Source: Phascolomyces articulosus (taxonomy: Eukaryota > Mucoromycota > Mucoromycetes > Mucorales > Lichtheimiaceae). From it: a DNA stretch of 64,000 nucleotides. The notes under the pieces were generated by a model. It had not been told where the DNA came from and did no database searches. It saw nothing but the letters and a program-made list of their open reading frames with translations. Shown piece by piece: positions 22,659 through 33,985 of this stretch (position 1 is the stretch's first letter; the number at the start of each line of letters is the position of its first letter). Position numbers and translations under genes: made by a program. The stretch is from assembly GCA_025677815.1 (NCBI GenBank), contig JAIXMP010000006.1:62001-126000 (forward strand), in the 5' to 3' direction.

Positions 22659-23337
22659 TGAATGGAAAAATATTTCTTTTTTAGATTGCCAAGTTGTAGG
22701 GCAGGAGTTTTTTTTTATTTTCTTTCAACTATTTTTTTTTGGGTCGAAGCGAGAAAGGGGGAGTGCAGGGAAAAAAGAAAAAAGAAAACGAGGGAAAAAA
22801 AGCACTGGAAAACTTGCCTTGGCGGAAGGAGTGTTGAGCCCCACATTTGCTGAGCATTGCGACGCTGGAATCGGAGAGAAAATCGCCTATAAAAATAAAG
22901 CAAAATGGTGATATTGAATCCAAGATGCAAAACATACAAATATTTATAGATTGGTTTTTACTTTCAAGAAGCGTATGATTTGGGATGATAGTCTTTAAGA
23001 TTGGATATACGTAGTAGTTGGATCATGTAGAAATATTAACTTGTAGTGTTTGAATTTAATAAATATAGTATAGAAAGCATTTGAGTATGAGCCCCCATTT
23101 TTTTTTCTCACCCATGTTATCTTATACAGAAAAAACCTCTTGGGTGCCTCCAGTTTCCTTTTCTAAAAATGGTACTACGCTAATCCATAAGTAAATATAA
23201 ATATATATTGTAAAAAACATGATGAATTAATATTAAAAAAACGAAAAAAACAGTGATTTATTTATGCAATGTAGATATGTAAAATAACTACTAAAAAAGT
23301 TAATAATTGGCAGTTGTGGGGAGGGGGAGGATAATGT
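22659..23337. other. Intergenic: E2 upstream region and GRP94 3' flank
   Basis: Purine- and pyrimidine-rich tracts near 22690-22800 and moderately GC-rich sequence near 22800-22880 are consistent with an E2 promoter or 5' UTR. No gene is supported. Confidence 0.45.
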
Positions 23338-25805
23338 TTACAATTCATCATGAAGATAAGCATCTTCGTCCTCTATGATATCATCAGATTTTTCAAGATA
23401 GGCTTCATCTGCCTTCTTTTCTTCTTCAGACTTTTCAGGTGCAGCTTCAACATCGACTTCTACTTCTTCATCCAAAGAAGCACCAACGCCTTTACGAATG
23501 ATAGTCTCCACACGCTTGGTAAAAGCATTAATATCAGCCAATGGATAACCACTACGAATAGCGGTGGTTTCATAAAGGACCAAGACCAATTCCTTTGTAT
23601 CTTCATCCATTTCATCAATGGAACGACCCGCAAGAGACTTAATAATGGGATGCTTGGGATTAATTTCCAAAGTCTTCTTTTGCATCTTCATAAAGTTCAA
23701 CATCATATCACGATCCTTGTTGCTTTGACCTTGAGCAGCCATCAATCGCTCCATATGACCTGTCAAACCGAAATCAGCTGCAACAATAGCCATGGGAGAA
23801 GTAGTCAAGCGCTTGGAAAGAACAACTTTGTCAATTTCATCGGCCAAAGTGGTCTTGAGCCAGGCTTGAAGTTCATCATAATCTTCATCCAACTGTTCAT
23901 CCAATTCTTCTTCGTCACCAAACTTGAGGTCACCCTTGGCCACATTGGCAAACATCTTGCCATTGTAGCCAGGCATGTTTTGAATCAACATTTCATCAAT
24001 GGGTTCAGTAAGGTACAAGACTTCGTAACCACGAGCCAACAAACGTTCCAAGAAGGGAGATTGTTCGATTTCTTCGACAGACATGCCAGACAAGTAAAAG
24101 ATGGAGGATTGACTACCCTTCATACGACTGATATAACTATCGAGACTAACACCAGGGGAAGTAGGATCGTACGAGGAAGAGAAACGTAACAAACCGGCAA
24201 TCTTTTTACGGTGGGTGTTGGATTCAATGGCACCATATTTAAGAGCACTTCCGTATTCCTTGAAGAATTGACCATATTTTTCTTCATTGTCCTTGGCAAG
24301 TTGCTGGAACATGTCGAGGGCCTTCTTGACCAAATGCTTGCTAATGGTACGCAAAGCGCGGTGTTGTTGCAAAGTTTCACGAGATACGTTCAATGGCAAA
24401 TCATCAGCATCCACAATACCCTTCAAGAAAGAGAGCCATTTGGGGAACAATTCGAATTCATCGGTAATAAAGACACGCTTAACAAACAAACGAACATTGT
24501 GTGCCTTTTCAGCCAAGTTTTGGAAAAAGTTAGGATCAACCTTGGGAGGAATATACATGATGGATCGATATTCGGTATCACCTTCACCCTTGACATGAGT
24601 CCAGCTAATAGGAGTAGCGGATGGTTCCTTGGCAATGGCACGATAGAACTCAACATATTCATCTTCTTCGACTTCCTTGGCATTACGCATCCAGATAGGC
24701 TTTTGAGTATTGATACGTTCCCAATCGAATACAGTCACCTTTTCAACTTCTTCTTCTTCCTTCTTGGTTGATTCTTCATCTTCTTCTTCCAAGCTTTCTT
24801 CAACAATCTCATCATCCTCTTCCTTTTCAGTAGCTTCCTTGGCGACTTCTTCTTCATGTGAGCTCCAGAGATAAATGGGGAAATTGATGAATTCAGAATA
24901 CTTGGTGACCAAATCACGAAGAGCATTTTCATTCAAGAATTCTTCAGCATCTTCCTTCAAATGCAAAGTGATTTGAGTACCACGTCCCAAAGTATTACCA
25001 CGAGGATCCTTGGCAATCACAAAATCATCGACTGCTTGACTAGACCAAACATATTGATCTTCATCATCATTGGATTTGGAAGCGACGGTAACTTTATCAG
25101 CAACCAAAAAGACAGAGTAAAAACCAACACCGAATTGACCAATTTGGTTGACGTCGCCATCCTTGCTACCTTCGACCTTGGCCAAAAATTCGGATGTGCC
25201 GGATTTGGCAATGGTACCCAAGTTTTGTTTGAGTTGTTCGCGTGTCATACCAATACCGGTATCGGTGATAGTAATGGTCTTAGATTCTGGATCGGCGGCA
25301 ATGGAGATACTCAACTTGCTATTGTGGGCCAAGGCAGAGGAATCAGTCAATGCCATAAACCGAATCTTGTCTAAAGCATCAGAGGCATTGGAAATCAATT
25401 CACGTAAAAAGATTTCACGCGTCTTGTATAAAGAGTTGATAATCAAAGACATCAAACGCGAAATTTCGGTCTAATAAGGAAAAAACAATATTTTGTTATT
25501 TTGTTGTTTATTCCTTACAAGTAAAGAGAACAGTTTGTCAAGGTAAAAAAAATCGTGTTGTCACTTTGTAAAAAAAAAAAAAATGGATATGTTATTGTTG
25601 TTCTTACCTGGAAAGTGAATTTTTCAGTATCTTCAAGTTGTTCCACTTGTTCAGCGGTCATGCCAGGAACAGGTGCATCATGATCAGATCCCAATACGAT
25701 TTGTTGCGTTTGGGCATCAGCAAGGACCTGAGAGGTCGATGCAAATAAACCCAGAAAAACAAAGAGTAAAACGGTTAAAGATAACCGAAAACTAGATGCC
25801 TTCAT
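23338..25805 (-). CDS. Endoplasmin/GRP94, ER Hsp90 chaperone
   Basis: Two exons (25608-25805; 23338-25470) give 776 residues. The N-terminus (MKASSFRLSLTVLLFVFLGL...) is a clear signal peptide and the C-terminus is HDEL, the ER-retrieval signal, so this is the ER paralogue. Hsp90 ATP-site motifs follow: LRELISNASDALDKIRF, DTGIGMT, and GQFGVGFYSVFLVADKV. An acidic linker rich in E and K comes next, then the middle-domain catalytic loop region (VSRETLQQHRALR) and a C-terminal dimerisation domain. GRP94 folds secretory and membrane clients and binds calcium. Saccharomyces lacks it; retention fits an early-diverging fungus. The ORFs on the opposite strand across this gene are shadows. An ERSE-like site lies about 280 bp upstream of the start. 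Confidence 0.96.
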
Positions 25806-26397
25806 GAGGAATTAGGTATAAGATGTTATTATTGTTAAGAAGAAAAAGAAAAAAGGGAAAAAGAGAGAACGGATCCAAGGTTATTTCAATTTCTCTCTCG
25901 CACGGATCCTGTTAGGCCTTTAATTTGGACCACTAAAAAAGACTTGTCGTGAAATTATTGGTAAATTTCTCTCCGCAACCATCAAAGCCGAGGGCGGTGA
26001 TGATAGAAGACAACAACATTTCCCACCTTCCAGCTTCCCATGTAGCATATTCTACATTTTTTTTCCGTTTCTATAGTAACCAATGGAGACAAGTTACGTG
26101 TTTGACGTTTACAAAAAAGTTTAGTTAAATTTTGAGTGATTCATAAAAAGACAATTCTCTTTGCTTCTGCTATGATAAAGCGTTTTATTCTTTACAAGTT
26201 GTAGAAAACATGGAATTTACGTGATATGCTAAAGTTTTAGTATAAATTGAGTGAGGAGGAGGGGGTATGTAATTATTTATATATAATAATAATAGAATAA
26301 GAAACTATACAAAGAGATGGATAATGATGGACGGTAGATGATAATGTTGATGATGATGCAATATTTTGATGTTGTTATTGTCGTTGGATCCAGGGTT
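25806..26397. other. GRP94 promoter region
   Basis: Upstream region of GRP94 and 3' flank of the next minus-strand gene. It contains paired GGATCC sites near 25872 and 25904 and the ERSE-like site listed separately. Confidence 0.45.
26080..26098 (+). promoter_or_regulatory. ERSE-like element upstream of GRP94
   Basis: CCAAT, nine bases, then TTACG. The mammalian ER-stress element is CCAAT-N9-CCACG, so two bases of the second half differ. The following TTACGTG also resembles a bZIP (Hac1/XBP1-type) core. Position, about 280 bp upstream of a UPR-type chaperone gene, is suggestive; function is inferred. Confidence 0.3.
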
Positions 26398-26962
26398 TTA
26401 AGAAGAATGACGTGTGGTATTAGCAGCAGCACGAATATTAATCAATAATCTATTCTTTTCTTTAAAAAACATATCTACTGCTTGTAATGTTTCTTGTGTA
26501 CGTGTTGCTAAATTACGTCCTTGTGCTGTTGCTGTATCAGTATCTTCTGTTGGAGTGCCCGTGATGCTTAGTAAACCACACGCTTTTGCATGTGTATCAA
26601 GAGCCTGTAATGCCGTCATCAAGTTTTCGTAATCAGCTAATAAGTACCCCAGCAACATATGTAACAATAGAAAAAAAGACCCATGAAGAAGACCATTAGT
26701 TTGAAAGTAGAAAAAAAAAAGAGGTTTTTAATGTTATTATTATTACCTTGCATGGCGGATGGTTCATAAGGGATCCATGCTGATTTTTCACTGTAAACCG
26801 CATTCCAAAATAGTTAAATAAAAATATATACAACTGATAAAACAGAAAAAAAAACATTTACATTTTATCAAAGAATTCTTTTCCTTTTTGTTCAATAGTG
26901 GACAATTGTGAAATGAGAGTAAAAAAAGCTGAACGATATTCCTGAGTTGCTTTAGACGCCAT
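26398..26962 (-). CDS. Unknown 127-residue helical protein
   Basis: Three exons (26862-26962, 26747-26790, 26398-26636) join in frame: 384 nt, 127 residues. I do not recognise the family. The sequence starts MASKATQEYRSAFFTLISQL and contains the motif KSAWIPYEPSAMQ, then DYENLMTALQALDTHAKACG. After a Thr-rich loop comes a second helix (RTQETLQAVDMFFKEKNRLL). Heptad-like hydrophobic spacing suggests a small coiled-coil subunit of a complex. It is divergently transcribed from the DCN1-like gene, sharing a 159-bp promoter region. Donors and acceptors are consensus, so the gene is likely real even without a name. Confidence 0.7.
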
Positions 26963-27121
26963 ATCTTTTGTGTAAGTGGACAAGGGAAACACGTCGCGTA
27001 GATGGAAAGAAGAAAAAAAAATAGCCAAAACCGAAAATCGCGAACTGAAACTGCGCTTTCCAAGTTTCTTTTTCAACTATCACAAGAAACTCCTCACCCT
27101 TTAAAAAGGATTCAAAACATT
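26963..27121. promoter_or_regulatory. Bidirectional promoter
   Basis: Only 159 bp separate the divergent starts of the 127-residue gene and the DCN1-like gene, so both must share this promoter. No TATA box of convincing quality is seen. Confidence 0.5.
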
Positions 27122-28764
27122 ATGCCACCTAAACGAAAAAATACATCAACTGAAGCAACAGCGAAGCGATCGCGCACTACCAGAAAAACACAAGCAAAAG
27201 CAACGTAAGAGACCTCTATCGTTTTTTTTTTCATATGAACCTCAAAAACTGACAAGATCTACTTTTGCTTCTATGTTTGACTCAATTCCATATACTTTTT
27301 TTTCATTCTAAAGTCAAAAGACAAATGCTGTACAGGTATCATTGGATTGAATGAGAAAAGGGAAAAATAAAAACAGACATAACCGATGGAATTGTTGCTT
27401 TGGAATTCATATGATATCTCTCAGCCAAGAAGATACAGCGTTGGTTAACGAATCATATTTTTTTCTTTTCGTCGTGTGGATATCGTTATATAAAAAAAAA
27501 TTGAAATATTAGGACTTTAGCAAAACCTGTGAAGCATGGTTTAACAGATATAAAGATCAAGAGGAACAAGAAGAAATTATTACACCTATGGGTTGTCAAG
27601 CATTTTTTAATGATATGGATGTATCGTTAGATAGTGTATGTCAATTTTTTTTTCTGTACAATATTTTTCTTGTAGTTCCCTCTTTTGAATATTGACATAG
27701 TATTCTCTTTTCTATACAGGTATATCCAATTATAATTGGTTGGAAGTTGAATGCAAGTCGAATGGGTAAATAGTCCATTGATAATTTTTCATCATCACCA
27801 TTATGACCTATATGGATGATAAAGTGACTCACGATTTCATTATTTTTTAAATAGGATATTTCACAAAGGATGAATGGATGACAGGAATGAAAGAACTTGG
27901 GTATGTATTTCAATGATTAAAAATTTTGTAGTATCCATGAATCCGCAAAAGGTAACCATTTCCAAACTTTTTTATACAGAATCGATTCCCCAGAAAAGAT
28001 GAAAAATATGGTTTCACAGTGGTCTCAATCTATCAAGGATGATGTCATTTTTAAAAAACTGTATTTATTTACTTTTGGATTTGCAAAAACAACCGGTCAA
28101 AAAAGTATGGATGTGGATGTAAGTATATATCAAATGGAATGGATATGGAAGGAGAAGGAATCGGATTTACCTGAAGGGGAAAAGGGCTTTTTGTCATTGT
28201 CAAATCCTTATCATGTGGATGAATGAAAACCATAGGTTGCTATGGCACTCTGGCCACTCATGTTAGATTCAAGCGCATACCCTCTCATTCCTTCATTTAT
28301 TGAATTTCTGCGGGTAAGAAGCAATTTTGTTTTCTATGGAAATTAAATCAAACGAACCCAATTGAATAACATGTTTTTTCCTGTAGACCGAGAAACCTGT
28401 CAAAGTTATAAACAAAGGTATTTTATATATTCATGCAAAATAATTATCAGATGTAAAAACAAAATGATATAAAAAGTTGGTTATCGACAACACTTTTTTT
28501 ATTAATATCAATCATGCTTGTAATAGACCAATGGTCAAGTTTGTTGGATTTCTGTCGATCTGTTCCTGATGATCTTTCAAACTACGACAGTAGTTCTTCA
28601 TGTAACTATTGGTTCATTATGGATAGTAGGATGGATGGATGGATAACCAATGTGGATTACAATGTACTCACTTTTTTATTATTATTATTAATTTAGGGCC
28701 TGTATTGTTTGATGAATTTGTGGAATGGAGAATAAAACATGGTGATGATTCCATGGTGGCATAA
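27122..28764 (+). CDS. DCN1-like cullin neddylation factor (DCUN1D family)
   Basis: Nine exons (27122-27204, 27521-27635, 27720-27765, 27855-27900, 27980-28118, 28236-28313, 28387-28417, 28527-28601, 28697-28764) give 226 residues with all phases matching. The N-terminus is basic and lacks an obvious UBA domain (MPPKRKNTSTEATAKRSR), as in the DCUN1D4/5 type. The PONY domain follows: YPIIIGWKLNASRMGYFTKD, EWMTGMKELGIDSPEKM, LYLFTFGFAKTTGQKSMDVD, VAMALWPLMLD, and NKDQWSSLLDFCRSV, ending with WPVLFDEFVEWRIKH. These proteins act as E3 co-factors that bind cullin and acetylated Ubc12 to speed Nedd8 transfer. Identification is confident; the nuclear location is inferred from the basic N-terminus. 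Confidence 0.92.
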
Positions 28765-29364
28765 ACCTATAACACAACTGTGATAACGACAGCGACGGCT
28801 ATTAATATTACTGGTATAAAACAAGAATAATCAAACACACAACATTTATTATACATATATTATATATATCATGACCTTGTTACTCCCTCTGTTCTTCACC
28901 CTACCCCATCCCCAAATAGCTTCACTTCTTTTTCCATCCCCTCTTCATTTTCCGCTTGATAGGTCTCTATTGGCCATGCACCATATTATTAAAAAAAAAC
29001 ATCACACACAAAACAACGAACAATGTAAACCTGTACATTATTGCTTATATGCTCACACAACCGCGAACAATCTTTTTCCCTTGAACAGTTCACTTCCCTT
29101 ACTTTTTAATCCTGAAGAAAAGGGAATATTTTTATCTTTTTTTTTTTTACATCCAATTGTCCATTTATAAAAATATATATAGCATTGAACTAAAAAAGAA
29201 CCCTTCACCATATTAAGATAGTCGGAGACCCACATGAACAAAATTCAGCATCTATTGGCTGATTCTCTATATTCCTGCGTTAGGCAATAATAATGCTTTA
29301 ATTATTTTATTTTTATTACTATTATAATTATTACGTTTCTCTTTTCTTCTTCTCTTGTGTGGGT
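28765..29364. other. Intergenic between DCN1-like and GPHR genes
   Basis: DCN1-like 3' flank and GPHR promoter. AT-rich, nothing further supported. Confidence 0.5.
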
Positions 29365-31521
29365 ATGGCCTTGATCGATTATGCTACAATCATTGGCATT
29401 CAACTTTTAATTCTTTCTATCGGTGCCAGATCATTATTACAAATAGTCTTTGACGATGCCAAATTACACTTGACAAACGCGATCTTTGCGATCACCTTGA
29501 GTTGTTCCTGTACACTTTTTATTCTTGTTTTTTGTGAGATTTTCGATATTTTTGTGGCAGAGTAGGATTCATTCCCTATTTTCCTTTCTTCATTCAAAAT
29601 ATATATTTACAAACAAAGATTAATGACAATGTTATTAGTGCTCGTTCATGGTTTTGGCAATTCAACCTTCACGTACTTCTTGTATTAGTAGTCCTTCTTA
29701 TTCCTTGGTATCAGGTCTATTCGTTCCTACGACAAACACGAGGTAAAACATTATGTCACTTGCTTTATATTACTATGACTATAAATACTTGTATTAAAAT
29801 AATTTTTTAGGTTGGCGACAAAAGACATCGTTTTATTTTTCATGCATAGTATGGGTTATCTATCTCTACCTTTTCACCAGACTGGGCTACACTCCGTCCA
29901 TGGAAAATCAAATTCATATGGGTGATAATAGTTCTTCATCATCTACCATTGTATTATCATGGGCAGAAGTCTCTCTTTTCCGTGTTGCAGTAACGGGTAT
30001 TACCCTCATTTCCATTCTTTCAGGTTTTGGTGTCGTTCATACACCTTATTATAATTTGAGTATCTTTAGAAAGTATGTATTTATCAAATATTTAAAGGGG
30101 TAGTAGGGATGCTAAATTTAGAAATTTAATTTAACACTTGACAATATATCATACTATTTAGACCAGTGAGCGAACGTGATTATAGATATGCTCAAAATGC
30201 TTATGAACAAACATTAACCATGATAAGAGACAAAAAGTCATTATTATCTAGAATGAGACCAGCACAAAAAGTCAAGGTATATATTATTATTGTAACATCT
30301 TATTGGGTATTGGAGCAAAAAAAAAAAAAAAAAAAAAAAAAACTATATAGTAGTAAAATGAACAATAACCTTATTTCATCCAGCCTACTGGACTAGGTCG
30401 GTTAATATCGTTTGTTCAAGGACCTGAACAACTTGGTATGTTATTCTATTTATTTAAAAGAAATATGAACGGGTTTTCATCTATTATATCCTCTCTTTTG
30501 TTGTTGTTGAATTAGAATATGATTTGTTGGAAAATGAAATCGTTCAACTTGAAGGTTTGACTGAAACGATGAAGACAGATTTGAATGAATTAGCACGGGA
30601 ACGGGTAATTGTGGATTATATAGATAGCATCATCATAAAAGTATGGATATGATTTTTTTAAAACTGAAACATGGGTTATCTATAAAATACAAAAGGCAAA
30701 AAGTCAATTTGGAAACACATGGCGTGGTCGATGTTGGATTGTTGTCAATCATTTATTCAGTATCTACTGTATCTACAGGCTTACTGTGGTATGTAATATT
30801 ATATTTAAGAAGAGCGGGGGAATGGAATACAGTGGTTTCTAATCCATAAAAAATGGATGAATATTTACCAGACAACGATCAATGTTCTTTTTCGACGGGC
30901 TGGTACAAGTGATCCAATTACTCGACTCCTATCATTACTTATCAGTCATTTTGGTATATCTGATACAGTGTTTTGGTCACAACAACTTAGTTTTTGGTTT
31001 GCGGGTATTATTGTCTTTGGATCAGTTCGTGGGTTTTTTCAACTTTTGACCAAAGTGTTTCGATCCTTTTCACAACGTATGGTAGTACCAAAGAATAATG
31101 TAGTACTATTTGTTGCCCATATGATGGGAATGTATTTCTTAAGTTCAGTATTGATGATGCAAAATACGTTGCCACCAGAATATAGGTAATGTAATAATTA
31201 TGAAGGAACTAGAGGAAACGGAACAAAAAGAGATATGGGTCAACGTCTTTTTTTTTGTCTTGCTGCTTACGTAACCTACATGTATTTATTTTACTTTATA
31301 TATATATATATATATATAGTCATTTAATATCATCATCTTTGGGACAAATTGAATTTAACTTTTTTAGACATTGGTCTGATATAATATTCGTTGCTTCTTG
31401 GCTGCTGGCAGCTATTGTGCTGTATGTTCTTCATCAAACGAACGATGCGAGACAATTGGCGTCTGATTTCGCTGAAGTGCAACTATTATCTGTAGAGGAT
31501 GGTAATAGCAACATGATGTAA
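29365..31521 (+). CDS. Golgi pH regulator (GPHR/GPR89) homologue
   Basis: Nine exons (29365-29553, 29619-29742, 29811-30072, 30162-30276, 30384-30435, 30516-30604, 30696-30788, 30872-31185, 31320-31521) give 479 residues against about 455 in animals. Conserved blocks in order are the N-terminal TM helices, ISILSGFGVVHTPYYNL (animal GFGAVNCPY), the coiled-coil region EYDLLENEIVQLEGLTETMK, TTINVLFRRAGTSDPITRL, FWSQQLSFWFAGIIVFGSVR, and AHMMGMYFLSSVLMMQNTLP. GPHR is a multipass anion-channel-like protein that helps acidify the Golgi. The donor after exon 1 (gtggca) is weak but is the only phase-0 choice that keeps the conserved CEIFDIF. A 26-base A-run lies in the intron after exon 4, and a (TA)n tract precedes the last exon. 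Confidence 0.92.
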
Positions 31522-32186
31522 AAATAAATAAACAACTCGAAGATGCACATAGAAATATAATTTTATGGCAAAGAACAAAAAATGGAATGAACATAACTGA
31601 TTGATTTTGGTAGTATCTACATGTTTGATATATTTTGTTTATGATATTGAGTACATGATATGATCAAGTCAAGATATAAGTATAAATAGATGTAAAAATC
31701 TTTTATGACTTTATCGTATAATATAATGTATTGCGCAGGAAAACAGTAACGTGATATATCATCAAAATAGCACAAGAGGAACAGTGTGGTCTTTTCATTG
31801 ATGTGGAAATTATGTCACTGATTCATTTATATCAGTCTGTTTGCTTGGTTATATAAAAACCTCTATGAATTTTTCTGCTCAATTTGATAACAAGTACTTA
31901 GTAAGCCGCAATATGTAATTTCCGAATATAAATAAGCTCATTCCTGGAGTATATGAGTATTGTATGCTTGAAAATAAAGAAATATAACTACCAGCGTAAA
32001 CCTTCGGATAAAATGACAAAAAAAGTGTTGAAGTAAACCTACTTACCCCATTGTGGTACAGCGGTCAAGAAACAAAGTGCCAAAATGCTTTCATTTATAC
32101 ACAGCAGTATTGTACTACATGAACCAAAACAGTCCCAACAAGTAGAATGTGGAGCAACAATCATTTGCGCGACGCGAAACACGCTT

Positions 32187-32265
32187 TTTCACCATCATGC
32201 CATGTTGATCTGGATCCATTTGTATTCCATTAGATCGACTAATGGAATGGTCTTTCACCATCATG
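32187..32265. repeat. Perfect 10-bp hairpin between 13-bp direct repeats
   Basis: TTTCACCATCATG occurs at 32187-32199 and 32253-32265. Between them ATTCCATTAG (32224-32233) and CTAATGGAAT (32239-32248) form a perfect 10-bp stem with a 5-nt loop. The arrangement could be a tiny non-autonomous insertion or a regulatory cruciform. Confidence 0.5.
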
Positions 32266-32526
32266 ACAATATTCCCGAAAATTTTTGTATAACAAAACTG
32301 CACGGAATACCGGATCCTGTATGTGTTAATATAGACGTTTGTGTAAGTAATAATATTTTGACAAATGCTTTCCTTATTTTTTGTATGAGATAAATACACT
32401 TTGATCAAATGTATAATGTATTAAACTCATTGCTTAACGTCTATCTGTTTTTAGGAAAAGAACAAACATTTCAAAACCAGGCCCGTGTCTATCAGCCCCT
32501 CATTCTCATAGACCAATAAAACAAAG

Positions 32527-32591
32527 CTATGGAGATGCTGCCTAACAGTATTACTACATGCGGGGGCAGCATCCTCAGAGCAAAGCCATAG
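32527..32591. repeat. Nested inverted repeat
   Basis: The outer arms are CTATGG (32527-32532) and CCATAG (32586-32591). The inner arms are ATGCTGCC (32535-32542) and GGCAGCAT (32565-32572). It is relatively GC-rich against its surroundings. Confidence 0.45.
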
Positions 32592-33985
32592 GGTTTAAAA
32601 AGCTGAAGACCCTATATGTTAAAACTGTAACGCATGGTGCTTATTGATAAAAGCATGAGGATTTGAGCCCAAATTATAAAATTTGTTAAAGATTACTGAC
32701 GAAGACTATGAATATTTTATCAATTTCTACTTCGGTGTAGATTTAATAACGTAAGTATATAAAAAAATAAGTAGATTAAGTACAAACCTGTATCTATTTT
32801 GCTAATTAGAATATAATAGCATAAAATACGAACGAATGCAAAAGCAAAAATGGCGAGGAAGTATGACGAATGTGTAGGTACGTGGTTTTGATATATGGTA
32901 CAATTTTGCGATAGCTGAAGCGTTGTCTATGTAGTATATCCCATGTTATTAGTATTAGGAAGCAATCATTCATTTCCATTTTTTCAAAAAGTTGTAGAAT
33001 TCCAAACCTCCATGGCAAGAATGGCCTACCTTCGTAATAAAAATCAGCTCGCACTACTCTATCTTCCCCAGACTTTTTTTTATTTTCTAACAGATATAAA
33101 TAAAGGCGCCTTAATGGCAAAAAAAAAGAGTTGCTGTTGCTACCTAACTGTTATGTAGTTGGATTAAATACCCAATACTTACTAATCAAAAACACTATAA
33201 AATAACGATAACTCAGAATACCATCTCATTTTGGACATGTTGGAAATATATTCATATTTCATCCATCCTGCCATCGTTATTCACAAAATGACCTTTCATT
33301 TTTTCATACCTAGTGACGTTGAATTTTTTCTTAATACGTAGATAGAGAAGCTATTCTGTGAACAAAAAAATAAAATAAAAATAAGTGGTTGTTATCCAAA
33401 AGCAACTTCATGGATTAGATGTATTCAATTCCAACTCAATGACGATTCTTCCATAATATAATCATTATCCATTTCATATACAAATTCAAGGGGAAAAGTT
33501 TACATGGTTTGCAATGATATCTACGCTCGTTGTACTTCGTTTTTTTGTACTTACCATTGAGAGCCGAGTATTTACAACGAGGTGATATTTAGCAGATGAC
33601 AAATGCGCTTCCTACCACAAATCCAAGTAGTAAGTTGTAAGATATAAAGGCTACGGCAGATGAAATACTATGATCACAATAAATCGGTGCTATGTACGGA
33701 GAAATGGGTGTAGATCTGCGTTTGTGACCAAGTGAAACAAAATTAGGCTTGATTAAGGAGTGAGCCGGTACACTCAGACAAGTACTTCTTTCAACTTTAT
33801 TTTCATGACAACGACATTGACTATTTCTTTTTTGACATGGAATTCATTGACTCTGTCTTTTTTTACCATACAAATATAAGCAAGTATGTGCTTACTTCGC
33901 AGCAAATACATCACAGATAATCGGATATTCAATAAAAAGACCACTTTTTTTTTTCTCTTTTCTTTTTTATATAATCTGTTGTTTA

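Larger units (their letters stand above)
31522..33985. other. Gene-poor stretch with hairpins
   Basis: No gene supported. It contains two structured repeats, listed separately. The ORF pair around 32085-32408 is created by the same structured region and has no coding character. Confidence 0.45.

Noticed and set aside
23350..24771. Long plus-strand ORFs (279 and 186 codons) opposite GRP94
   Set aside because: They are shadows created by the codon bias of the GRP94 gene; no domain, and the sense strand is unambiguous.
32085..32408. Overlapping 102- and 97-codon ORFs on both strands
   Set aside because: They coincide with the hairpin and direct repeats, have no coding-like composition and no splice context.
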